From: Gammaproteobacteria bacterium
Lineage (GTDB): Bacteria > Pseudomonadota > Gammaproteobacteria > Chromatiales > Chromatiaceae
NCBI GenBank assembly: GCA_030620735.1
Contig: JAUXDV010000067.1
Coordinates: forward strand, 1 to 8,770
DNA: 8,770 bases
Reading direction: 5' to 3'
In this document: one piece after another, positions 1-6,163 of the stretch
Layout of the letters: every line of letters begins with the position of its first letter
How positions within the stretch are numbered: the stretch's first letter is position 1
Program-made: the position numbers and the translations under genes
Notes under the pieces: model-generated
What the model was told of the DNA's origin: nothing
The model's database searches: none
What the model saw: only the letters and a program-made list of their open reading frames with translations

Positions 1-214
1 CATCGAGGGAGCCACGGATATCCTGATTCTGGCGCCGAACAATCCGGTTCCAATGGTTGCCGCATTTGCCCTCGGTGAAGGCGCAGAGACTTTTGCCAGA
101 ACAAACATCAAGATGGGAAAAACCGGTGATGTCGTCGCTGTTATCAAGGCGGGTGACAAGACCTACATGGCCAAAAAGGCTGTCAAGGTTACTATCGGCG
201 GTTGCGGCGGTTAA
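1..214 (+). CDS. soxY: SoxY C-terminal part (sulfur carrier subunit), 5' end outside the window
   Basis: SoxY is the periplasmic subunit of the SoxYZ carrier. Thiosulfate-derived sulfur is bound to the cysteine of its C-terminal swinging arm while SoxXA, SoxB and other Sox enzymes act on it. Seventy residues are visible, in the frame starting at position 2. They end in the diagnostic GGCGG tail immediately before the TAA at 212-214; the Cys is codon 203-205. The preceding part reads as the usual beta-rich SoxY core (LAPNNPVPMVAAF, then IKMGKTGDVVAVIKAG). The N-terminal half and the Tat signal usual in the family lie outside the window. soxZ follows in the same direction but only after 245 bp, which is unusual because these genes normally sit almost adjacent. 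The identification rests on the C-terminal motif plus the soxZ neighbour and is close to certain. Confidence 0.95.
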   Translation, partial: IEGATDILILAPNNPVPMVAAFALGEGAETFARTNIKMGKTGDVVAVIKAGDKTYMAKKAVKVTIGGCGG

Positions 215-306
215 GGAAGCTCTGATTGAATCGCTTCGCCTACATGGACGTAGGTGAGGGGCGTGAGCATGGAGCGGAAGCTTCGCGCTTCTATCAGAAC
301 TCCCTT
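213..306 (+). repeat. Large imperfect palindrome with two internal hairpins, directly after soxY
   Basis: The outer arms 213-226 and 293-306 pair at 12 of 14 positions, and the left arm includes the last two bases of the soxY stop codon. Inside are hairpin A (CGCCTAC at 237-243 with GTAGGTG at 250-256, one G-T pair, 6-nt loop) and hairpin B (GAAGC 277-281 with GCTTC 287-291). As RNA this would form a three-way junction. No U-run follows, so it is not a standard terminator. It resembles dispersed intergenic palindromes of proteobacteria, but I cannot confirm copy number from one window. Confidence 0.6.
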
Positions 307-318
307 GCAAGTTTTTCT

Positions 319-386
319 ATGGGGGAAGGGGCAATTATCAGTAAGTTCTAGCGAGAATTTGCTTTTCCCTTCCCCCAAACCCCCAT
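319..386 (+). repeat. G-rich/C-rich stem-loop between soxY and soxZ
   Basis: GGGGGAAGGG at 321-330 is exactly complementary to CCCTTCCCCC at 367-376. GCAA at 331-334 can also pair with TTGC at 359-362, leaving TTTT bulged. A small TTCT/AGAA hairpin (346-349 with 354-357) sits inside. ATGGGGG (319-325) can alternatively pair with CCCCCAT (380-386), giving two competing registers. There is no U-tract after the stem. It could be a repeat insertion, an mRNA-stability element upstream of soxZ, or both. Confidence 0.6.
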
Positions 387-448
387 CCCGTCAATTCATT
401 CGGGGCATCCCTAACAAGCCTGGATGCCCTTCACAATATACATAACAC

Positions 449-451
449 AGG
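449..451 (+). promoter_or_regulatory. Ribosome binding site that fixes the soxZ start
   Basis: AGG lies 8 nt before the ATG at 460. This favours ATG 460 over the in-frame ATG at 424. Starting at 424 would add 12 residues not typical of SoxZ. Confidence 0.55.
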
Positions 452-459
452 TAAACGCA

Positions 460-777
460 ATGGCAAAATCATCGATTAAACTCAGAGCCAAGATCAAAGA
501 CGACGCGGTCGAAGTAAAAGCACTCATCAAACATCCGATGGAGAGCGGCAATCGCAAGGACAAGAAGACAGGTGAAAAGATTCCTCCTCACTACATCACG
601 GAAGTGGTATGTGAACATGGCGGTAAAACCCGTCTGACGGCATCACTCAGCGGCGGTGTCTCCAAGAACCCCTATGTCAGCTTCAAATTCAAGGGCGGCG
701 CATCCGGCGATCCCATCACGATGAACTGGAAGGACAACAAGGGTGGTGGTGATTCTGTTGAGGCCAAAATCAAATAA
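460..777 (+). CDS. soxZ: SoxZ, sulfur-compound chelating subunit of the SoxYZ carrier
   Basis: SoxZ is the small immunoglobulin-fold partner of SoxY and lacks a signal peptide of its own; in the family it is exported with SoxY. This copy has 105 residues, the normal family length. It shows the conserved blocks HPMESGNRKD (25-34), IPPHYI (41-46), a GGVSKNPYVSFKFKGG core (65-80) and the C-terminal MNWKDNKGG (88-96). The ATG at 460 is chosen because AGG stands 8 nt upstream and the family usually begins close to this point; an in-frame ATG at 424 exists but adds poorly supported residues. Transcription probably comes from soxY or further upstream, and it ends at the terminator at 865-894. Repeat-like hairpins lie on both sides. 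The assignment is very secure. Confidence 0.96.
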   Translation: MAKSSIKLRAKIKDDAVEVKALIKHPMESGNRKDKKTGEKIPPHYITEVVCEHGGKTRLTASLSGGVSKNPYVSFKFKGGASGDPITMNWKDNKGGGDSVEAKIK

Positions 778-783
778 GCGTAT

Positions 784-820
784 ATCCCTCACCTCAGCCA
801 TCTCCCGGTGGGAGAGGGCG
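784..820 (+). repeat. Short dispersed-type repeat with TCTCCC-GGT-GGGAGA hairpin
   Basis: TCTCCC (801-806) and GGGAGA (810-815) form a 6-bp stem with a 3-nt loop, within a CCCTCACCTCAGCC...GAGGGCGCC context. This wording recurs in intergenic regions of many proteobacteria, which is recalled knowledge rather than something shown here. There is no T-run after it, so it is not the terminator of soxZ; that is the stronger stem at 865. Confidence 0.5.
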
Positions 821-864
821 CCAATTTTCTGAATGGTTGCTCAGCAGCTTGTTCAGACTCCTTT

Positions 865-894
865 CCGGCCATCATTTGATGGCCGGTTTTTTTT
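865..894 (+). terminator. Intrinsic terminator of the soxYZ unit
   Basis: A perfect 10-bp stem, CCGGCCATCA (865-874) with TGATGGCCGG (877-886), is followed by eight T residues (887-894). The formal 2-nt loop would open to 4-6 nt in RNA. It lies 88 nt after the soxZ stop and only 21 nt before the moeB start, so soxYZ transcription should end here. Confidence 0.93.
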
Positions 895-915
895 GTTTGC
901 GTTATCCTTGCTTGC

Positions 916-1665
916 ATGAACGAGAGAGATAACAATTTTAACGAGCGCTATAGCCGTCAGATAAAACTTCCGCAGATTGGTCTGGAGGGACAGCAGCGCC
1001 TGCGTGATGCACGGGTGCTGGTTATTGGCATGGGCGGGCTGGGATCGCCGGCGGCGCTCTATCTTGCATCGGCTGGTGTCGGTCACCTGGTGATCAGCGA
1101 CTTCGACCGGGTCGAGCTCTCCAATCTGCAGCGTCAGATCATCCATCGTGAGGCGACCATTGGCGAGCCCAAGGCGGATTCCGCACGGCTGACTCTGAAT
1201 GAGATCAACTCCTCCGTTCGGGTCACGTCGATCGACTGGCAGTTGGCGGATGATGAGTTGACGCAGCAGATCGAACTTGCCGATGTGGTGCTCGACTGCA
1301 GCGATAATTTTGAAACCCGCTTTGCGGTGAATGATGCCTGTGTTGCGACTAAAACACCGTTGGTGTCCGGTGCGGCCATTCGCTTCGAGGGGCAGTTGCT
1401 GACGATCGAGCCTGGTAAATACGACTCTCCCTGCTATCGCTGCCTCTTCCCTGACGAGGGTTTTGCTGAAACCTGCTCCGTAGAGGGCGTGCTCTCCCCG
1501 GTTGTCGGGGTGATCGGTACGTTGCAGGCACTAGAGACGGTGAAACTGATCAGCGGCGCAGGTGTTCCGCTGACTGGTCAGCTGCTGCTGTTTGATGGTC
1601 TCAATGGGGTTTTTAACCGCCTGAAGTTACCGAAGGATCCTGCCTGTGTCTGTTGTGCATCTTGA
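916..1665 (+). CDS. moeB: MoeB, molybdopterin-synthase adenylyltransferase (ThiF/HesA/MoeB family)
   Basis: A cytoplasmic E1-like enzyme that adenylates the C-terminal glycine of a ubiquitin-like sulfur carrier (MoaD, possibly ThiS) with ATP. It has 249 residues, as I recall for E. coli MoeB, and the key residues fall at the same numbers: nucleotide loop GMGGLGSP (38-45), Asp62, Arg73 in NLQRQ, Lys86 and Asp130 in DCSDN. Zinc ligands are CYRC (Cys173, Cys176) and the C-terminal CVCC (Cys244, Cys247). Cys187, in ETCSVEGVLSPVVG, matches the position of the ThiF/MoeB-family cysteine. There is no rhodanese domain, so it is not a MoeZ/MOCS3-type fusion. The start has no recognisable Shine-Dalgarno sequence and lies 21 nt after the soxZ terminator; the next Met is residue 39, inside the nucleotide loop. 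ThiF is the main alternative, but length and residue register favour MoeB. Confidence 0.9.
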   Translation: MNERDNNFNERYSRQIKLPQIGLEGQQRLRDARVLVIGMGGLGSPAALYLASAGVGHLVISDFDRVELSNLQRQIIHREATIGEPKADSARLTLNEINSSVRVTSIDWQLADDELTQQIELADVVLDCSDNFETRFAVNDACVATKTPLVSGAAIRFEGQLLTIEPGKYDSPCYRCLFPDEGFAETCSVEGVLSPVVGVIGTLQALETVKLISGAGVPLTGQLLLFDGLNGVFNRLKLPKDPACVCCAS

Positions 1666-1668
1666 TCA

Positions 1669-1738
1669 CATGAAATTGTTAACACGCATTTCAAGCGCCC
1701 TGCACCTTGTTGGTATTTGTAGGGATGCAAATTTCATG
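1669..1738 (+). repeat. 9-bp inverted repeat whose right arm covers the downstream start codon
   Basis: CATGAAATT (1669-1677) is the exact reverse complement of AATTTCATG (1730-1738), with 52 nt between. The right arm contains the ATG (1736-1738) chosen for the next gene, so pairing would hide that start codon. It may be an accidental match. Confidence 0.35.
1721..1725 (+). promoter_or_regulatory. Ribosome binding site supporting ATG 1736
   Basis: AGGGA ends 10 nt before the ATG at 1736. The longer in-frame possibilities, GTG 1646 (inside moeB) and ATG 1670, have no purine-rich site before them. Confidence 0.5.
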
Positions 1739-2563
1739 AAAAGGCCTGTCGCTGTTGTAGGATGTGCTAAGGGACGAAGCGCATCGATCGCGACTGATGC
1801 GCATCGCAAGCTCAGCAGCATCCTACGTTTCACTGTATGCACGGCAGCGTGTGGGTTGTTGTACAGTGTGGCGTCTTTTTCTGTGCATGCATCCGACGCG
1901 CAGCAACTCAGCTACGAAGGCAGCACTTTCGATGTCTACAGGCTGGATGCCGGTGAGGTGTCGAAGCTGCGCCTCTACTGGAAGGATGAAAATGGTGAGC
2001 CATACAAGACCATCGGGCGGCTCAAACTGTCACTGCAGGAGCAGGGTAAAAAGCTGTTGTTTGCAACAAATGGCGGCATCTACTCCAAGGAATATACACC
2101 GCTGGGACTCTATGTCGAGCAGGGTGAAAAGCTTGGGTCTATGAATATGGGGCAGGGCAGCGGCAACTTCTCGATGAAGCCCAATGCGGTGTTCTACATG
2201 GACAGCAGTGGCGCCCATATCGAGGATGCCAGCAAGCTCTCTGTGAGCGTTGAAAAAATGCACGACGCAGTGCAGTCGGGTCCGGCGCTGCTGCTGGATG
2301 GAAAGATGCATCCGCGCTTTTTCAAGGAGTCCGACAGCTACAATATCAGGAATGGTGTTGGCATCGACTCCAAAGGAGGCGTGGTATTCGCGATCTCCAA
2401 TACGCCGGTCAATTTTTATACCTTTGCGGCGTTGTTTCGCGACAAGCTCGATTGCGACAACCCGCTCTATCTGGACGGCAGCATCTCGGAGATGTACTTG
2501 CCGGAACTGGACAGGACTTTTACCTTCCGCTTTTTTACCACCATTTTCGGAGTGGCAGAATAG
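1736..2563 (+). CDS. Exported phosphodiester glycosidase family protein (DUF2233/NAGPA-like, YigE-like)
   Basis: The mature part reads as the NAGPA/DUF2233 family. It has FATNGGIYSKEYTPLGLYVEQGE (residues 109-131), GNFSMKPNAVFYMD (143-156), SGPALLLDGKMHPRF (181-195), RNGVGIDSKGGVVFAIS (205-221) and PLYLDGSISEMY (243-254). Characterised relatives include the mammalian enzyme that uncovers mannose-6-phosphate by removing GlcNAc; the substrates of bacterial members such as YigE are mostly unknown, so no substrate is assigned. With the start at ATG 1736 it has 275 residues. A hydrophobic segment at about 31-50 ends in SVHA-SDA, a plausible signal-peptidase I site near residue 52, giving a periplasmic protein. 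The n-region of about 30 residues is too long for a normal signal peptide, and codons 8-31 coincide with a palindromic repeat (1757-1826). The start is therefore uncertain, although the domain call is firm. It follows moeB closely and may share its transcript. Confidence 0.82.
   Translation: MKRPVAVVGCAKGRSASIATDAHRKLSSILRFTVCTAACGLLYSVASFSVHASDAQQLSYEGSTFDVYRLDAGEVSKLRLYWKDENGEPYKTIGRLKLSLQEQGKKLLFATNGGIYSKEYTPLGLYVEQGEKLGSMNMGQGSGNFSMKPNAVFYMDSSGAHIEDASKLSVSVEKMHDAVQSGPALLLDGKMHPRFFKESDSYNIRNGVGIDSKGGVVFAISNTPVNFYTFAALFRDKLDCDNPLYLDGSISEMYLPELDRTFTFRFFTTIFGVAE
1757..1826 (+). repeat. 70-bp palindromic repeat (GTAGGATG...CATCCTAC) inside the N-terminal coding region
   Basis: The ends GTAGGATG (1757-1764) and CATCCTAC (1819-1826) are exact inverted repeats, and pairing extends inward as TGCT with AGCAG (one bulge). 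An inner stem GCGCATC (1779-1785) with GATGCGC (1796-1802) closes a 10-nt loop. The architecture matches the GTAGGATG-type repeats I associate with intergenic DNA of sulfur-oxidising gammaproteobacteria (from memory). Here it stays open in the frame of the glycosidase gene and falls between its apparent start and the hydrophobic core of its signal peptide. Confidence 0.7.
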
Positions 2564-2644
2564 GGGCTTACATGCGGCGCAATGCGCAAGCTTATTGACG
2601 CCCTACGGTTCTGTTTAACCTCAGCTGAACATCCATGCTGTTTA

Positions 2645-2671
2645 TTTTCGTGCTTTTCGTGACTTTCGTGG
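2645..2671 (+). repeat. Three tandem 9-bp units of the TTTCGTG type in the convergent spacer
   Basis: TTTTCGTGC, TTTTCGTGA and CTTTCGTGG follow one another without a gap, then GTTAAAAA. This TTCGTG(N)TTTCGTGGTTAA wording is a widespread intergenic repeat; its complement yields the NHESHEKHE-like peptides of spurious ORFs. It lies just beyond the mfd stop, between convergent genes. I see no hairpin with a T-run on either strand in 2564-2684. Confidence 0.6.
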
Positions 2672-2684
2672 TTAAAAACCCCCT

Positions 2685-5600
2685 TCACTTCCCTGCAATC
2701 TTTGCCAGCACGCTCTCCACCTTGGCGATGCGTGTTCCAGGCTCTTCGAAGTCACCGTAGAAACGCAGCTTCTCCTGTCCGTCGAGGCGGTATTCATCGG
2801 GGCGGGTCTGGATCAGCTTGATGATGGTGGCGAAGTCGATTTCCGGTTTGTCACTGAATTGCAGAAACCCGCTGGCATGACCGGCATCCAGTTTCATGAT
2901 GCCCATCTGCTGGATGCGCAGCTTGATGCGGGTGGTGGCAAACAGGTTTTTCAACGCATCGGGAAGCAGGCCAAAGCGGTCGATCATCTCGACTTGCAGC
3001 TCCCGCAGTGACGCGTTGTCATCGGCGCCTGCGATGCGTTTGTAGAGCACCAGCCTGGTATGCACGTCGGGCAGATAGTCGGAGGGGATCAGTGCGGGAA
3101 TGCCGAGATCAACCTCGGCGCCATGCGCCAGCGGGCGGTCGAGGCGCGGCTGCTCACCGTTCCTGATTGCCCTGACGGCGCGTTCCAGCAAATCACTATA
3201 GAGTGCGTAGCCCACTTCGTTGATCTGGCCGCTCTGTTCATCACCGAGCAGTTCCCCTGCGCCGCGAATCTCAAGATCATGGGTGGCGAGAGTAAAGCCG
3301 GCGCCAAGATCCTCGAGTCCTTCGATCGCTTCGAGGCGCTTGCGCGCATCTGCCGTCATCGCTTTCGGCGGAGGCGTGATGAGGTAGGCGTAGGCGCGGT
3401 GATGGGAGCGTCCAACGCGGCCGCGCAGTTGATGCAGCTGCGCCAGTCCCAGTTTATCCGCGCGGTTGATGATAATGGTGTTGGCGGTGGGGACGTCGAT
3501 GCCGGATTCGATGATGGTGGTGCATACCAGCACCTGGAAACGCTGGTGGTAGAAGTCGCGCATGACCCGTTCCAGGTCGCGTTCGCGCATCTGCCCGTGG
3601 GCAATTTCGATGCGATGATCCGGCAGCAGTTTGTGAATGCGTTCAGCCATGTTGTCGATGGTGCTGACTTCGTTGTGCAGCAGATAGACCTGACCACCGC
3701 GGCTGGTTTCACGCGTGATCGCCTCCTGAATGGTCGAGTCGCTCCACTGGCTGATAAAGGTCTTGATGGGGTGGCGGGCAGCGGGGGGCGTCGCGATGAT
3801 GGAGAGGTCGCGCAGGCCGGACATCGCCATATTGAGGGTGCGGGGAATCGGAGTGGCGGTCAGCGTCAGCATGTCGACTTCGGAGCGCAGGGATTTGAGG
3901 CGCTCTTTATGACGCACCCCGAAGCGATGCTCTTCATCGATGATAACCAGTCCCAGATTTTTGAATTTGATCGATGGTCTCAGCAGCGCATGGGTGCCGA
4001 TGATGAGATCGACGCTGCCATCCGCGATCCCCTTGAGAGTCTCCCTCTGCTCTTTGGCGGTTTGAAAGCGGGAGAGGGTGGCGACCTTCACAGGCCAGTC
4101 GGCAAAGCGGTCTTCAAAATTGGTGAAGTGCTGCTGCGCCAGCAGCGTCGTGGGAACCAGGATGGCAGCCTGTTTGCCCTGGATGACAGACTGAAAGGTG
4201 GCGCGCATGGCTACCTCTGTCTTGCCGAATCCGACATCGCCGCAGACGACGCGATCCATGGGGCGGGGCGACTGCATATCCGCCAGAACGGCGTCGATGG
4301 CATTCGCCTGGTCATCTGTCTCCTCGAACTCAAAGGCATCGGCGAAGGTGTTGTAGTCGTCTCCGGCAGGCGGAAAGGCAAAACCCTGCGCCGCTTCGCG
4401 CCGCGCGTAGATCTCCAGCAACTCGGCGGCAACGTCAAAGGCGCGTTTTGCCGCCTTGCTCCTGGCTTTCTCCCACTGCCCGCTTCCCAGTTTGTGCAGC
4501 GGCGCATGCTCCGGTGATGCGCCCGAGTAGCGGCTGATCAACTGCAGCGAAGAGACTGGCACATAGAGCTTGTCATGCCCTGCATATTCGAGCGCCAGGA
4601 ACTCCTGGCTTTCATCGCCGACATCGATGCTCTGCAGGCCGATAAATCGCCCCACACCGTGCTCTTCATGCACCACCGGAGCGCCTTCGTGCAGCTCGGT
4701 GAGGTTGCGAATGATCTGCTCGGCGTCTGTTTTACGTTTGCGATGACGAGGCTGCCGAACCCGCTCACCAAGCAGCGCAGTCTCAGGGATGATGGCGATG
4801 TCATCGATAACAACACCGTTGTCCACAGGCGCCACGCTGAGGCAGGGAGTTTCACTGCCATGTGTGAATGCCCGCCAGCTTTCTGCGATCTTCGGGCGCA
4901 GGCGGAAGCCGGCGAGACTCTCCAGCAGGTGTTCACGCCGGCCGGCGCTCTCAGCGGTGAACAGCACACGTCCGGGAAAATCCGACAAAAAGTTTTCCAG
5001 CAACCCGGCAGGATGCTCTGCACGGGCATTGAATCCCAGTGGCGGCAGCGCTTTGCAGTCGAGATTGTCAAAGGCTGCAAAGCCTTTACGCCGCTCGTGC
5101 AGTTGTGTCGCCTGCCACATGATTCCCGGCAGGGGCTTCAGCGCGGTCCGTAGCGCGTCAGCATCGAGATAGAGACTCGCAGGCGGCAGCAGCGGACGTT
5201 CTGCATCGTGTCTGCGCTGTTCAAATCGCTGCGCAACGGTATCGGAAAACTGCTCCGCCTTGTCAGCAAGATCCGCCTGGTAGATGGCAAGCGTCTGCTT
5301 TGGCAGGTAATCAAAAAGAGTTGCGGTGGCGTCAAAAAAGAGCGGCAGGTAATACTCGATGCCGCCGGGCATGTTGCCATTGCTGACCTCGGTATAGATC
5401 AGGCTGCTGTTCGGATTCTGGTCAAAGGTCTGGCGATAACGCTGACGAAAGCGGCTGATGGCTGTCTCATCGGTAGGGAATTCTCGCCCCGGCAGCATGT
5501 GAATGGCATCGATCTTCTCCAGGGTTCGCTGGGTTTCACTATCGAAGGTGCGGATCGAGTCGATTTCGTCATCAAACAGATCGATGCGATAGGGATGCCG

Positions 5601-6152
5601 GCTTCCCATTGGAAACAGATCGAGCAGCGAGCCGCGCACTGCAAATTCACCGTGTTCAAACACTTGCGAAACACAACGATAACCGCTCTGCTCCAACTGT
5701 TGACGCATCTCTTCAAGATCGAGCAGTTGGCCTTTTTCAAGCATCAGCGACTGCTGCTGAACATAGCCCGGCGGCGCCACGCGCTGCATCAGGGTGGTGA
5801 CGGGAACGATGAGCATACCGTCTTTCATGTGCTGCAGCTGGTGCAGCACACTCAGGCGTTGTGACACCAGCTCCGGCAGCGGTGAGAAGATATCGTAGGG
5901 CAGGGTTTCCCAGTCGGGCAGGGTGAGGATGTGGTCGTGCTCCCCTGCTGCGAAAAAGCGCATCTCCTGTTGCAGACGCAGCGCCTGCTGCACATCGTCG
6001 GTGATGGCAACGATTACTCCACGGTGTTTTCTGCGCACTTGTGCAAGCAGCAGCGACGAGGCGCAGCCACGCACAGCTCCCAGCGCCAGTTTTTCACCGG
6101 GTTTTTGCGGGGGCGTCAGGTCAGGGAGGCGGGTGATGGATTCAGCAGCCAT
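2685..6152 (-). CDS. mfd: Mfd, transcription-repair coupling factor
   Basis: Mfd is an ATP-driven DNA translocase that binds RNA polymerase stalled at a lesion, pushes it off, and recruits UvrA/UvrB. The protein is 1155 residues, the expected full length. The N-terminal UvrB-like region (about 10-350) includes LPDWETLPYDIFSP (78-91) and the FEHGEFAVRGSLLDLFP block (165-181). The RNA-polymerase-interacting domain is near 485-550 (HEEHGVGRFIGL). The RecG-like motor shows Walker A GDVGFGKTE (638-646), DEEH (739-742), TATPIPRT (765-772), IIESGIDVP (880-888) and QLRGRVGRSHHRAYAY (908-923), followed by the TRG region and the UvrA-masking C-terminal domain. No frameshift or lost motif is visible. 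ATG 6152 lies 11 bp after the araC stop and lacks a good Shine-Dalgarno sequence, suggesting coupling to the upstream gene. The family assignment is certain. Confidence 0.98.
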   Translation of the reverse strand: MAAESITRLPDLTPPQKPGEKLALGAVRGCASSLLLAQVRRKHRGVIVAITDDVQQALRLQQEMRFFAAGEHDHILTLPDWETLPYDIFSPLPELVSQRLSVLHQLQHMKDGMLIVPVTTLMQRVAPPGYVQQQSLMLEKGQLLDLEEMRQQLEQSGYRCVSQVFEHGEFAVRGSLLDLFPMGSRHPYRIDLFDDEIDSIRTFDSETQRTLEKIDAIHMLPGREFPTDETAISRFRQRYRQTFDQNPNSSLIYTEVSNGNMPGGIEYYLPLFFDATATLFDYLPKQTLAIYQADLADKAEQFSDTVAQRFEQRRHDAERPLLPPASLYLDADALRTALKPLPGIMWQATQLHERRKGFAAFDNLDCKALPPLGFNARAEHPAGLLENFLSDFPGRVLFTAESAGRREHLLESLAGFRLRPKIAESWRAFTHGSETPCLSVAPVDNGVVIDDIAIIPETALLGERVRQPRHRKRKTDAEQIIRNLTELHEGAPVVHEEHGVGRFIGLQSIDVGDESQEFLALEYAGHDKLYVPVSSLQLISRYSGASPEHAPLHKLGSGQWEKARSKAAKRAFDVAAELLEIYARREAAQGFAFPPAGDDYNTFADAFEFEETDDQANAIDAVLADMQSPRPMDRVVCGDVGFGKTEVAMRATFQSVIQGKQAAILVPTTLLAQQHFTNFEDRFADWPVKVATLSRFQTAKEQRETLKGIADGSVDLIIGTHALLRPSIKFKNLGLVIIDEEHRFGVRHKERLKSLRSEVDMLTLTATPIPRTLNMAMSGLRDLSIIATPPAARHPIKTFISQWSDSTIQEAITRETSRGGQVYLLHNEVSTIDNMAERIHKLLPDHRIEIAHGQMRERDLERVMRDFYHQRFQVLVCTTIIESGIDVPTANTIIINRADKLGLAQLHQLRGRVGRSHHRAYAYLITPPPKAMTADARKRLEAIEGLEDLGAGFTLATHDLEIRGAGELLGDEQSGQINEVGYALYSDLLERAVRAIRNGEQPRLDRPLAHGAEVDLGIPALIPSDYLPDVHTRLVLYKRIAGADDNASLRELQVEMIDRFGLLPDALKNLFATTRIKLRIQQMGIMKLDAGHASGFLQFSDKPEIDFATIIKLIQTRPDEYRLDGQEKLRFYGDFEEPGTRIAKVESVLAKIAGK

Positions 6153-6163
6153 TGACGACCGCG

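Noticed and set aside
254..445. 63-codon frame between soxY and soxZ
   Set aside because: It is built from the palindromes and the purine/pyrimidine stem, has no convincing ribosome site, and its translation resembles no protein family.
801..815. TCTCCC/GGGAGA hairpin as the soxZ terminator
   Set aside because: It has a short stem and no T-tract; the 10-bp stem with eight T residues at 865-894 is the clear terminator.
1646..1735. Longer glycosidase start at GTG 1646 or ATG 1670
   Set aside because: Neither has a ribosome site, the GTG overlaps moeB, and the added residues would push an already overlong n-region further from the signal core.
2467..2688. 73-codon minus-strand frame beginning MKGVFNHESHEKHEN
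   Set aside because: This peptide is the familiar translation of the TTTCGTG intergenic repeat; the rest is antisense to the glycosidase gene.
3060..4517. Long plus-strand open frame (485 codons) antisense to mfd
   Set aside because: It lies wholly within the highly conserved mfd motor region on the opposite strand, its translation matches no family I recognise, and codon bias in GC-rich genes commonly opens the complementary frame.
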